64,000 bases of DNA, from positions 1 to 64,000 of the forward strand of contig NZ_JBHLWB010000009.1 of the NCBI RefSeq assembly GCF_042433055.1, read 5' to 3'. Position numbers and translations under genes: made by a program. A model generated the notes under the pieces. The model worked only from the letters and a program-made list of their open reading frames with translations. It ran no database searches and was not told where the DNA came from. This DNA is from Gallibacterium trehalosifermentans (GTDB lineage Bacteria; Pseudomonadota; Gammaproteobacteria; Enterobacterales; Pasteurellaceae). Numbering within the stretch: position 1 is the stretch's first letter; each line of letters starts with the position of its first letter. Below are positions 8,042 through 16,305 of this stretch, one piece after another.

Positions 8042-8998
8042 TTAAGCAAGTGTCATTTGTCCTGCGTATAATGCCCAGAAACGTAAGCATAATACGCCGA
8101 TTAAGCCTAATGCAGCGACTGTCATCATAAAGGATTTTTTATGTTTAAGGTTTTCGTTAGCAACGGCATTTAATAAGGTTGGTAGAACTAAACCGATGCC
8201 AACAACGCCAAACCAAAATACATTAGACCAAAATCCGCCGCCGATGGCATTGACAATCGCCACGGTTTTTTGTCCGCCACCTAGGTAAAGTCCGACGCAG
8301 AAAGCGAAGAGTAAAAACGCTTCGATTAACACTACCGGCAATTCAAATTTATGGATAAAATGCAATGCTGGTGAGTGGGTACTCTCTTTGGTGAAGAGTA
8401 ATGCACAGACAACCAATGCCGCAACACCTGATGATGTTCCTGATGCTAAGAATAAAATTGGCAAGACAGGGTTATTCAACATCGGGTAGCTGATTAAAGC
8501 GGAAAGGAGGAAGCCTGTGTATGCCCCGAGTAAGACAGACAGTAAAATCAGGATGATTTCTATTGGCGAAATAAAGCGTTCTGCGGTTGCAATGAGGCGA
8601 TTAACAAAAGCTAATTTTGGGACAAAACGCGCGATCATTGTTGCCACTAACGATTTAAAAATAATCGCTAACCATAAGAATAAAAACGCCATATAGACTT
8701 GGAATAACATGACCCCCATCGACATAATCGAGGTGCTGTGGTAGTTAAACATTAAATACCAGAACGTCCAAGGCTTGGTTAGGTGGAAAATTAAAATCGT
8801 TAAGCCAAGTAAGATAGTCACAGGCGACAAGATAGCCGCACAGCGGATAATGTTGTTCTCACTTGGTGAGGAGACAATGCCACTGCGTCTTAATAAGACG
8901 GCTAGCATTGTTGCCCCTGCTGAGATCCCTAATAAAAAGAGATAAATCGCAATAATTTCGTCCCATACTAACGATGGAAAATGAAACGGGCTACTCAT
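8042..8998 (-). CDS. nrfD: NrfD, membrane quinol dehydrogenase subunit
   Basis: Polytopic NrfD/PsrC-family membrane protein (318 residues, about eight or nine hydrophobic helices) that oxidises quinol and passes electrons through NrfC and NrfB to NrfA. Motifs typical of the family include the N-terminal PSLVWDEIIAIYLFLLGISAG and the LGGGQKTVA loop. The ATG overlaps the nrfC stop by four bases. Last gene of nrfABCD. Confidence 0.96.
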   Translation of the reverse strand: MSSPFHFPSLVWDEIIAIYLFLLGISAGATMLAVLLRRSGIVSSPSENNIIRCAAILSPVTILLGLTILIFHLTKPWTFWYLMFNYHSTSIMSMGVMLFQVYMAFLFLWLAIIFKSLVATMIARFVPKLAFVNRLIATAERFISPIEIILILLSVLLGAYTGFLLSALISYPMLNNPVLPILFLASGTSSGVAALVVCALLFTKESTHSPALHFIHKFELPVVLIEAFLLFAFCVGLYLGGGQKTVAIVNAIGGGFWSNVFWFGVVGIGLVLPTLLNAVANENLKHKKSFMMTVAALGLIGVLCLRFWALYAGQMTLA

Positions 8999-9669
8999 CG
9001 TCTGATCTCCCCTTGTTTAGCTGGAATATGGTAAAGATTTGGTTCTGTGCCGAGTTCTACTTTAGTACGGTAAACCTGATCTTTACGCACTTTCTGCGAA
9101 ATCTCGCTATTTGGGTCATTTAAATCGCCGAAGGTTAAGGCTTTGGTTGGGCAAGCCTCAACACAGGCTGGTAATTTGCCTTGTGCAAGATTGGTATCTC
9201 GGCAGAAATTGCATTTATCGGCGGCTTTTGTTTCTGGGTGAATAAAGCGAACACGATAAGGGCAAACCGCAATGCAATATTGGCAGCCGACACAGAGATC
9301 TTTATTCACATCAACAATGCCTGTTTTCGCATCAATAAAAGATGCGCCAGTCGGGCAGACGTGTACACAAGGTGCGTTACTACAGTGTTGGCATGAATGA
9401 CGGAAAAACTCATACTCTACATTAGGAAATTCACCATAAGGCTCACTACGGATAATTTCAAGACGAGACACCCCTTCTGGCACGTTATTCACTTCACGAC
9501 AAGCGTCCATACAAGCTGTACAGCCAATACAACTACGCTCATCGTGCAACATTCCGTAGCGTTTGTTTTTTTCTTCAGAAAGTACGGTGGCTAATGTTTT
9601 ATTGCTGCCTCCAGCAACTAACATTAATGCTCCGATTCCTGAAACAAAGTTGCGGCGTGAACAATTCAT
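8995..9669 (-). CDS. nrfC: NrfC, ferredoxin-like 4[4Fe-4S] protein
   Basis: Periplasmic iron-sulfur subunit that couples NrfD to the pentahaem NrfB. It begins with a twin-arginine signal (SRRNFVSGIG) and carries four cysteine clusters: CIGCTACMDAC, CQHCSNAPCVHVCP, CVGCQYCIAVCP and CNFC...ACVEACP. 224 residues matches the family. It overlaps nrfB and nrfD by four bases each, so the three are translationally coupled. Confidence 0.97.
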   Translation of the reverse strand: MNCSRRNFVSGIGALMLVAGGSNKTLATVLSEEKNKRYGMLHDERSCIGCTACMDACREVNNVPEGVSRLEIIRSEPYGEFPNVEYEFFRHSCQHCSNAPCVHVCPTGASFIDAKTGIVDVNKDLCVGCQYCIAVCPYRVRFIHPETKAADKCNFCRDTNLAQGKLPACVEACPTKALTFGDLNDPNSEISQKVRKDQVYRTKVELGTEPNLYHIPAKQGEIRR

Positions 9670-10262
9670 TGTGTATCCTTCTTAATGTTTTTCTCTTGCT
9701 GGATTGCCTGTTGTTTACCGTGACAATCTACACACAATTTCACCCGCTCTTTCGGCTGAACATCTTTCATTGCGTCATTGGTTGGGTGTAGTGTATGACA
9801 ACTTGCACAAGGTAATTTCATGGCGTGTACATCGTGAACCCAGAACTTCTCACGCAGTTTTGCTGGCTGGTGGCAAGCAAAGCAGACCTGATTTTGTTCT
9901 TGCACGCTATACATTGGGGCTTTATCACTGAAAATATCCCCGTGGAAACGCATTACATCTTTCACCCCACGACGGTGATCTTCTGAAATATTACCGTGAC
10001 AACTTACGCAATTAATCGGCTTGCCGTTATTTGGGTTCACTTTATTTAAATGCACACCGTGAAACTGTTGCTCATTAAATTTGTGGCATTTCGCACAATA
10101 TTGGTTTGGATCACGCTGATTTTCTAATTGTGGCTGATAAGTCAGCTGGTTTTGTCCATCCGCTTTAGCTTGTTCAGCACTGGCTTGCGTCCAGCTTAAC
10201 ATTGCAACAGCAACGAGTAACGCTGTTCTGATCCCATTCTTAAAAGTCGAGTAGAAGCTCAT
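9666..10262 (-). CDS. nrfB: NrfB, pentahaem cytochrome c electron donor
   Basis: Small periplasmic cytochrome that feeds electrons to NrfA. The 198-residue protein has a Sec signal peptide (cleavage probably after ASA near residue 29) and five CXXCH haem sites: CAKCH, CVSCH, CFACH, CASCH and CVDCH. These sites are matured by the general Ccm system. It is separated from nrfA by 80 bases that contain a hairpin built from an uptake-sequence pair, and overlaps nrfC. Confidence 0.96.
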   Translation of the reverse strand: MSFYSTFKNGIRTALLVAVAMLSWTQASAEQAKADGQNQLTYQPQLENQRDPNQYCAKCHKFNEQQFHGVHLNKVNPNNGKPINCVSCHGNISEDHRRGVKDVMRFHGDIFSDKAPMYSVQEQNQVCFACHQPAKLREKFWVHDVHAMKLPCASCHTLHPTNDAMKDVQPKERVKLCVDCHGKQQAIQQEKNIKKDTQ

Positions 10263-10293
10263 TATTATTACCTCAAAAAAGTTTTCTTATTTG

Positions 10294-10330
10294 ACCGCAC
10301 TTTTTGCTTTTATCAGGCTCAAAGTGCGGT
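10294..10330. terminator. Inverted pair of uptake sequences between nrfA and nrfB
   Basis: ACCGCACTTT (10294-10303) and AAAGTGCGGT (10321-10330) are perfect inverted copies of the Haemophilus-type DNA uptake core with a 17-base loop. A T-rich tract follows only on the plus side, so on the nrf (minus) strand it is more likely an attenuator or an RNA-stabilising hairpin at the nrfA 3' end than a full stop. Confidence 0.6.
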
Positions 10331-10342
10331 TATTTTTTAGGA

Positions 10343-11827
10343 TTATTTTGCATCAGCTGGCAATAAGCCTTTCTCTTTTGCTTCTTTATCCCATTGAGGA
10401 ACGACTGTTCTTAAAAACTCTTCTTTTTCACGTTTTTGTTTTTCGATATCAATACCGACTGCCGCTTGTGCTTTGGCTTTGGTAGAAATATCAGGAATTG
10501 CAACAGGTTGTGCCACATTATGACGTGTTAAGACCACCGCTAATTTACGGCGGGCATCTGCCGCTTTATCCACACCAGAACCTAACACGCTTAATGCCAC
10601 TTCAGGTGCGTGAATAAATGCCCCATGGCTTGCTGCTGCATAGTCCCAACGCCATTGAGCATGACGAATATCTTGCAAGGCATCTTTCATCTCATCAGCC
10701 GTTGCGCCTGCGTCCCAAGCCGCTTTTGCTTCAAAGTGAGCGTGCACTAATTGATCTTCTAAAGTGATAAGCATTGTGTTCACACGCTCTTTACGAGAAT
10801 TAACAATACCTTCTAACTTCTCTTTGCTTTGATCGTGGCAGTTTGCACAGGTATTTTGGAAATTATCAAACGGATTGCCGATATTGTGGTCAGTATAAAC
10901 TTGACCATCAGCGGCTTGTACTTTCGGCATATGACAATCAACACAAGTTACGCCATTTTTACCGTGCATACCCATTGTCCAAATTTCAAAGTCTGGGTGC
11001 TGTGCTTTCAACATTGGTGCTTTTGATAAAGAGTGCGTCCAATCTTTAAAATCTAAATCATCATAGTATTTTTGCATTTGATCAACACTTAAGCCGTTAT
11101 CCCAAGGGAATGTAACGGTTTTCTTATCACCAGCAAAATAGTATTCAACGTGGCAGTTTGCACAAATCGCTGCGCGTTTATCTGTTTTGTCTGAACGTTC
11201 AAAATTCCAATTTACTTTGTCTAACGCACGCAATGCGTGAGGGCGAGCAATACGCAATGCAGGCTCACCTTTAGCAAAGGCAGCTGAATTTGTGTCATGA
11301 CAGTCCGCACAGCCGATTGGATTGACAATTTCAGAACCCCATTTCGCCCATTTCACGCCAAAGTAGCCGTCTTCACCTTTTTCCGTGATTAAACGAGCCA
11401 CATCAGGGCTTTTACAGGTCCAACAAGCGGCAGGTTGTGGACCACTATTTTCATCTTTCGGACCACCTGTACGCAAAATATTACGCACATCTGTTACCGC
11501 ATAAAAGTGTCCACGCGGGTGGTTATATTCTGATGAGAATAAATAACCGCCCCAAAGCACCACTAAACGAGGATCTTCTTCAAGGGCATCACCAATTTTT
11601 TCTGATTGTTTGGTACTTAACCAAGATTGATATTGTAATGGATATTTTTCTGCATAAAGGTCATTGCGTACAGCCACTTTATCAATATCAAACTTCATAT
11701 CTTTATATTTATCTGCAGTTTGTGTGGCTGGATTATTTGCAGGTTGTTCAGCAGCCTGTGCTGATACCATTCCCATAGAAGCCGTACCAGCTAATAAAAG
11801 AAGCATCGCTTGTTTGAATGTTTTCAC
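10343..11827 (-). CDS. nrfA: Pentahaem cytochrome c nitrite reductase
   Basis: Catalyses the six-electron reduction of nitrite to ammonium in the periplasm during anaerobic respiration. The 494-residue precursor starts with a Sec signal (cleavage after AQA or QAA, near residue 26). It has the diagnostic active-site haem motif CWTCK (around residue 133) with lysine in place of histidine, and four normal sites: CADCH, CANCH, CVDCH and CANCH. The length agrees with E. coli NrfA. First gene of nrfABCD, with a long AT-rich upstream region bearing FNR- and NarP-type sites. Confidence 0.99.
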   Translation of the reverse strand: MKTFKQAMLLLLAGTASMGMVSAQAAEQPANNPATQTADKYKDMKFDIDKVAVRNDLYAEKYPLQYQSWLSTKQSEKIGDALEEDPRLVVLWGGYLFSSEYNHPRGHFYAVTDVRNILRTGGPKDENSGPQPAACWTCKSPDVARLITEKGEDGYFGVKWAKWGSEIVNPIGCADCHDTNSAAFAKGEPALRIARPHALRALDKVNWNFERSDKTDKRAAICANCHVEYYFAGDKKTVTFPWDNGLSVDQMQKYYDDLDFKDWTHSLSKAPMLKAQHPDFEIWTMGMHGKNGVTCVDCHMPKVQAADGQVYTDHNIGNPFDNFQNTCANCHDQSKEKLEGIVNSRKERVNTMLITLEDQLVHAHFEAKAAWDAGATADEMKDALQDIRHAQWRWDYAAASHGAFIHAPEVALSVLGSGVDKAADARRKLAVVLTRHNVAQPVAIPDISTKAKAQAAVGIDIEKQKREKEEFLRTVVPQWDKEAKEKGLLPADAK

Positions 11828-11956
11828 GATAATTACCCCAACATAAATAGTTATTTAGTAATAACAAAATATAGATAAATTTAGATGTATCTAATACCTT
11901 GAAAATACAAGGAAGATACAATTATAAGCAGTGCATACTTTAACGAAATATGTGTA

Positions 11957-11965
11957 ATTATTCTA
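11957..11965 (-). promoter_or_regulatory. Candidate -10 of the nrfA promoter
   Basis: Read leftwards, TAGAATAAT spans 11965-11957 and contains two overlapping -10-like hexamers. They place the start about 37-41 bases from the centre of the FNR site (11990.5), the spacing of a class II activated promoter, with a 5' leader of about 120 bases before nrfA. Confidence 0.45.
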
Positions 11966-11983
11966 AGGTTTTATGGTGATTTT

Positions 11984-11997
11984 TTGAGTTTAATCAA
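11984..11997 (-). promoter_or_regulatory. FNR binding site upstream of nrfA
   Basis: TTGAG-TTTA-ATCAA matches the FNR consensus TTGAT-N4-ATCAA at nine of ten defined bases. It is 157 bp upstream of nrfA, the only gene transcribed from this side. FNR activation of nrf under anaerobiosis is established in E. coli and Haemophilus. Confidence 0.78.
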
Positions 11998-12044
11998 AAA
12001 GTTTTGGTAGAAAAAATGGAAAGTAAGAGGTTAATTATTTTTTA

Positions 12045-12060
12045 TACCTATTAATGGTTA
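12045..12060 (-). promoter_or_regulatory. NarP-type 7-2-7 site (proximal)
   Basis: TACCTAT-TA-ATGGTTA is an inverted pair of NarL/NarP heptamers (consensus TACYYMT) spaced by two bases, the arrangement NarP requires. The right half deviates at one base. It lies 62 bp upstream of the FNR centre. Confidence 0.6.
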
Positions 12061-12101
12061 TAAAAGGTAATAATATCAATAGAATAGGAATTTTATTTTT
12101 A

Positions 12102-12117
12102 TACCTATTTGTGGGTA
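12102..12117 (-). promoter_or_regulatory. NarP-type 7-2-7 site (distal)
   Basis: TACCTAT-TT-GTGGGTA is a second inverted heptamer pair with a two-base gap, 57 bp further upstream. Two such sites near a respiratory promoter are unlikely to be chance, though AT-rich DNA raises the background. The rest of 11828-12183 is plain AT-rich DNA. Confidence 0.58.
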
Positions 12118-12183
12118 TTTTAATAAAAAATAGGATTAGATTTTTATAAAATAGTGAGATATGTATATGAGAATAAAATAAAT

Positions 12184-12203
12184 AACCGCTCTTTTGAGCG
12201 GTT
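12184..12203 (-). terminator. Hairpin after the restriction-modification remnant
   Basis: AACCGCTC (12184-12191), TTTT loop, GAGCGGTT (12196-12203), followed on the minus strand by TATTTATTTTATT. It would end leftward transcripts before the nrfA control region. Confidence 0.75.
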
Positions 12204-12211
12204 AGAGATGT

Positions 12212-12439
12212 TTAGATAATAAGGGCTTTTGTGGCTGCTATTTTTTTATCTGCGTATATCACCACCTCTTTTATCACCAGTTTTTGAATGGCGGAGATGA
12301 GCGTTTGCATTAATTTATAATCAATGTTGCCTGTTTGGGTAATGGGGAGTTGAATATTTAATACATCAGCATCTTTTGCATAAAAGTTCCTTCCATAGTT
12401 AAATTGACCATTATAAGAAGATTTATGAATACCCAACAC
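12212..12439 (-). pseudogene. C-terminal remnant of a restriction-modification specificity protein
   Basis: A 75-codon frame with a GTG as its only possible start, directly preceded by an in-frame TAA. The sequence FYAKDADVLNIQLPI followed by GNIDYKLMQTLISAIQ and VVIYADKKIAATK looks like the C-terminal end of type I S-subunit or type IIG specificity regions (the IQLP...GxIDYxxM pattern). No methylase or nuclease gene is nearby. I read it as the last piece of a deleted system that kept its terminator. The family call is recalled, not searched. Confidence 0.45.
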
Positions 12440-12504
12440 TTAAATCTTATTTAATAAGTAACGCAATCAAACTTTATGCGACTATCATTTTAAATCTATG
12501 ATAG

Positions 12505-12536
12505 AAAAAGTGCGGTAAAAATTACCGCACTTTTTT
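12505..12536. terminator. Terminator after nhaC made from an uptake-sequence pair
   Basis: AAAAAGTGCGGTAA (12505-12518) and TTACCGCACTTTTT (12522-12535) form a perfect 14-bp stem with a 3-base loop and A/T runs on both flanks. It ends the leftward xyl-patB-nhaC run and could act in both directions. Both arms contain the AAGTGCGGT uptake core. Confidence 0.88.
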
Positions 12537-12555
12537 GTTGCAGCCTGATTGGTTA

Positions 12556-13995
12556 CTATAGCGTATTCAATAATTCGTTTTTCTCTTGTTCAGATAATTT
12601 GGCGATGCCAAAGCCTGTGAGTCCCCAAAGAGTGGCGAAGAATATACCGCTCCAGCAGAGGATTGCCCACGGGAGGTAGGAGAGTGTTGCCACGCCGAGT
12701 GTACCTGCCATATATGCCCCTGCGGCTGTCCACGGCAGGATTGGTTCAATAATGGTGGCAGAGTCTTCGACTGTACGCCCTAAATTTTTCGGGTGTAAAC
12801 CACGCTCAATATAGGCTTTGCGAAGCATTTCACCTGGGATTAGGATCGAAATTTGTCCGTTACAAGTTACGCCAATCATTGTTAAACCGCAGGCGATGGT
12901 GGTAACAATTAATGAGGCGGTTGATTTCACCATTGTCAGCAATTTTTCTAAAATCACGTTAAGGGATCCGCCGACCGACAACGCCCCTGCAAACGATAAG
13001 GCACAGAAACAGATCAACAATGTCCCCATCATTGAGTTCATTCCGCCACGGTTGAGTAATCGGCTTAAATCGGCACTCACTTGGATTGCGTCATTATGGA
13101 TCATCGACACATTAAAGCCATTCAAGGCACTGTTCATCACATCAGCAAATTGGAAATGTTGAATAAATACCGCATTGAACATTGCGATCAAGGCGGAAAC
13201 TAGCATCACAGGAATGGTCGGTTTTTTCGTGATAGATCCCCATAAAATAATCACCACTGGCACGAGTAAAAGCAGGTTGAACTGGTAGATGCTTTCAAGC
13301 CCAGTCAGCATATTGGCGACTTTTTCAGGGGTGGCCACTTCGGTTACTTCAATGTTTAAGCCGTAGATAATATAAACCGCGGCTGCCAGCAGGAACGATG
13401 GCAAAGTGGTGTAAAGCAAATGGAATATATGCTCGTATAAATTGACTTTAGTCGCCGCGGCGGCAATGTTGGTGGTGTCTGATAAAGGCGAAAGTTTATC
13501 GCCAAAATACGCGCCAGCAACCACAGCCCCTGCGGTGGCAGCAAGGTTTGCGTCTAAGCCAATCGCCACGCCCATAAATGCCACGCCGACTGTGCCTGCC
13601 GATCCCCACGATGTGCCGGTACAAATCGACACCACTGAGGTGAGGACTAAGGCGGTTACATAGAGAAATTTCGGATCAATCACTTTTAAGCCGTAATAGA
13701 TCAGCATTGGGATTGTGCCACCACTGATCCAAGTGCCAATCAGCAACCCTACGCTGATTAAAATCAGCAAAGCAGGCATTGTTTTGGCGATTTTATCGGC
13801 GATTGCTTTGAGAATATCGTCATAGCGATAGCCTAGACGAATAGTAACTAAGCCTGCAATCACGGTGGAAATCACCATTAACGGTTCAGGCGGTAAATCA
13901 AAAAACGCATAGCCTAAACCTAATAATATCAGCATTGATAAAATTGGTATCAACGCTTCAAAAAGCGTTGGTAAACGTGGGGTGGTCGTCGCCAT
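12556..13995 (-). CDS. nhaC: NhaC-family Na+/H+ antiporter
   Basis: Polytopic inner-membrane protein (479 residues, about 11-12 hydrophobic segments) of the NhaC family, expected to exchange internal Na+ for protons. Typical segments include TGTSWGSAGTVGVAFMGVA, GAYFGDKLSPLSDTTNIAAA and the C-terminal EDSATIIEPILPWTAAG. The start follows AAGGAG located inside the end of patB, three bases away, so the two are coupled. Both are visibly more GC-rich than the xyl genes upstream (a sample 60-base line here has 29 G/C). The substrate is inferred from family; some members carry organic substrates. Confidence 0.9.
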   Translation of the reverse strand: MATTTPRLPTLFEALIPILSMLILLGLGYAFFDLPPEPLMVISTVIAGLVTIRLGYRYDDILKAIADKIAKTMPALLILISVGLLIGTWISGGTIPMLIYYGLKVIDPKFLYVTALVLTSVVSICTGTSWGSAGTVGVAFMGVAIGLDANLAATAGAVVAGAYFGDKLSPLSDTTNIAAAATKVNLYEHIFHLLYTTLPSFLLAAAVYIIYGLNIEVTEVATPEKVANMLTGLESIYQFNLLLLVPVVIILWGSITKKPTIPVMLVSALIAMFNAVFIQHFQFADVMNSALNGFNVSMIHNDAIQVSADLSRLLNRGGMNSMMGTLLICFCALSFAGALSVGGSLNVILEKLLTMVKSTASLIVTTIACGLTMIGVTCNGQISILIPGEMLRKAYIERGLHPKNLGRTVEDSATIIEPILPWTAAGAYMAGTLGVATLSYLPWAILCWSGIFFATLWGLTGFGIAKLSEQEKNELLNTL

Positions 13996-13998
13996 AAT

Positions 13999-15168
13999 TT
14001 ACTCCTTTTCGGTGGTTAAAGCGAAACAAATACGGTCTAAACACGCACGCAACCTTGCTTGCGGAAGAGCGGTGTTTAAACGGAAAAACCCTTTGCCCTC
14101 TTCCCCAAAATCCTCGCCCCACGCCAGTTCAATGTTGGCGTGCGTGAGTATGCGTTGTTTAAATTGTTCAGGGGTGAGCGACAAGTCGGTGTAATTTATC
14201 CACAGCAGATAAGTGCCGTCTGTTGGGCAAACGACCAGCTGTGGCAATTTTTCAGCAAAACAAGCGGTTACAATTCGCTTATTTTCTGCAATATAGTCTT
14301 TGAGTTGAAGGAGCCATTCATCGCATTGTGTGTAGGCACAATATAGGGCTGGCACGCTGAAATAATTGGGGTTATGAAAGCCTGTGCGTTGTAATATTTT
14401 TTCAAAATCCGACCGCACTTTGGCATTTTTGATAATGATATTGCTGATCTCCAACCCTGGCAGGTTAAAGCTCTTGGCAGGTGAAGTGCAGATCATCGAA
14501 TGTTGGGCGAGATAATCGCTGACGCTGGCAAGCACGGTATGTTTTTTACCAAACACAAAATCGGCGTGGACTTCATCGGCAATCACAAATACGCCATATT
14601 GTTCCGCCAGCCGTGCGATTAAGCCTAGCTGTTCGGCGTTCCAGACAATACCTGTCGGGTTGTGTGGTGAAATCAAAATAAATACCCGAATACGCTGAAA
14701 ACAGGCGGTCAGCTCGGCTTCGTCAATCTCATAACCTTGACCGTTATAGCGTAATGCACAAGGGATCAGCGTTCGCTGATTTAAGGTTACGCAATTCACC
14801 ACGGGCGAATAAGAGGGCATAAATATGCCCACCGCATCGTCTGTTGCGGTGAAATGTTGCAAATAGAGCGAAATCGCTTGTATCACTCGTGGGCAGTGGA
14901 CAATTTCTGTCGGCTCTGCCTGAAAATCGTAATGGCGAGCCAGCCAATTTGCCACCGTTTGCTGATAATGCTCACCCAAAATGGTGTAGCCGTAAATGCC
15001 GTTATTGGCTTGTTGAATCGTGTCAATAATCGCAGGGGCAGTCGGTAAATCCATATCCGCTACCGACAAGGGAAAGACACGCCGTTGGTGGCGTAGCAAG
15101 GCTTCGTCCCATTTCGCTGAATAGGTGTGATAGCGTGAAATTTCCTGATCAAAATGATATTGCTTCAT
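13999..15168 (-). CDS. patB: MalY/PatB-family PLP-dependent C-S lyase
   Basis: Fold-type I aminotransferase-like enzyme; family members cleave cystathionine or other cysteine conjugates to a thiol, pyruvate and ammonia. In the 389 residues one sees the N-terminal WADMDLP-like segment (SVADMDLPTAPAI), LISPHNPTGIVWNAEQL, the cofactor Asp in VIADEVHADFV and the PLP lysine in SPAKSFNLPGLEIS. The start lies nine bases past the xylH stop, with the ribosome site in between. A nhaC neighbour suggests an amino-acid or thiol-compound context, but the substrate is unknown. It carries one AAGTGCGGT core (14412-14420, reverse). Confidence 0.9.
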   Translation of the reverse strand: MKQYHFDQEISRYHTYSAKWDEALLRHQRRVFPLSVADMDLPTAPAIIDTIQQANNGIYGYTILGEHYQQTVANWLARHYDFQAEPTEIVHCPRVIQAISLYLQHFTATDDAVGIFMPSYSPVVNCVTLNQRTLIPCALRYNGQGYEIDEAELTACFQRIRVFILISPHNPTGIVWNAEQLGLIARLAEQYGVFVIADEVHADFVFGKKHTVLASVSDYLAQHSMICTSPAKSFNLPGLEISNIIIKNAKVRSDFEKILQRTGFHNPNYFSVPALYCAYTQCDEWLLQLKDYIAENKRIVTACFAEKLPQLVVCPTDGTYLLWINYTDLSLTPEQFKQRILTHANIELAWGEDFGEEGKGFFRLNTALPQARLRACLDRICFALTTEKE

Positions 15169-15177
15169 AGGTATTTC

Positions 15178-16302
15178 CTATTTTTTCTTGCTAATAGAGT
15201 CCACCCAAACAGCGAGCAATAAGATGCCGCCTTTTACAATATATTGCCAAAAGGTTGGGACATCGAGCATACTCATACCATTGTCTAATGCTGCAATAAT
15301 CAATGCTCCGATTATTACCCCAAAAATACTACCGACACCGCCGGCAAGGCTTGCGCCACCAATCACACAAGCGGCAATCGCATCTAATTCGGCATTTTGT
15401 CCCGCAGATGGCGAGCCAGCGCCCAATCTTGCACTTAAAATTAGACCTGCAATCGCTACCATCAAACCATTAATTGAGAAGATCGCGAGTTTAATTTTTT
15501 CCACTTTGATCCCTGAAAGGCGAGCTGCATCAATATTGCCGCCAATCGCATAAATATAACGACCAAATGCGGTTTTCTTCGATACGAAGTAACCAATGAC
15601 AGCAAGAATAGCGAGCAGTAATACAGGGAATGGGATACCGCGATAATCATTCAGCAGATAAATTGAACCTAAAAGTAAAATGGCGAGCGCTGCATAAGTG
15701 ATAAAATCTTTTGATATGGCTGGTACTGGTAATTGTAATTTTTGCCGAGCATGACGTTGGCGGCTAGTCCATAAAATAAAGGCGACAACAGCAAAACAAC
15801 CAATGCCAAGTCCCCAAATATCAGGAATATAACCTTGACCAATAAGGGTCATTGACGGACTAACAGGCGAAACGGTTGAACCGTTAGTCATACCAACGAG
15901 AATACCTCGGAATGCCAATAAACCAGCTAAGGTAACAATAAAGGACGGTACACGTTGATAAGCCACCCAATAACCATTCCAAACCCCAAAAATTAAACCA
16001 AGTACTAATGTTGCTAGAATTGTTGCGGGTAATGGCCAACCCCACCAAACATTGGTAATGGCTGCAAAACCACCAAGTAATCCCATTAATGAACCGACAG
16101 AAAGATCAATTTCAGCCGCAATAATCACAAATAACATACCGATAGCTAAGATACCCGTAATTGACGTTTGGCGTAGTAAGTTAGAAATATTCCTTGCACT
16201 GAGGTAGGCACCATCAGTTGCAAAAGAGAAAAAAAGCATGATTACAATGATTGCAATCAGCATAATATAAACTTGTAAATTAATGGATTTTAGTTTTTTC
16301 AT
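15178..16302 (-). CDS. xylH: D-xylose ABC transporter permease
   Basis: Inner-membrane permease of the high-affinity xylose importer, working with XylF and XylG. The 374-residue protein has about ten hydrophobic segments, with the BPD2-type motifs ARNISNLLRQTSITGILAIG and AACVIGGASLAGGVGSIFG. The start follows AAGGAG and lies three bases after xylG. Its stop sits nine bases in front of patB. A few residues shorter than E. coli XylH, without an obvious lost element. Confidence 0.97.
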   Translation of the reverse strand: MKKLKSINLQVYIMLIAIIVIMLFFSFATDGAYLSARNISNLLRQTSITGILAIGMLFVIIAAEIDLSVGSLMGLLGGFAAITNVWWGWPLPATILATLVLGLIFGVWNGYWVAYQRVPSFIVTLAGLLAFRGILVGMTNGSTVSPVSPSMTLIGQGYIPDIWGLGIGCFAVVAFILWTSRQRHARQKLQLPVPAISKDFITYAALAILLLGSIYLLNDYRGIPFPVLLLAILAVIGYFVSKKTAFGRYIYAIGGNIDAARLSGIKVEKIKLAIFSINGLMVAIAGLILSARLGAGSPSAGQNAELDAIAACVIGGASLAGGVGSIFGVIIGALIIAALDNGMSMLDVPTFWQYIVKGGILLLAVWVDSISKKK

Positions 16303-16305
16303 AGA

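Noticed and set aside
12818..13162. 114-codon plus-strand frame inside nhaC
   Set aside because: Antisense shadow of a GC-richer gene; the translation is low-information.
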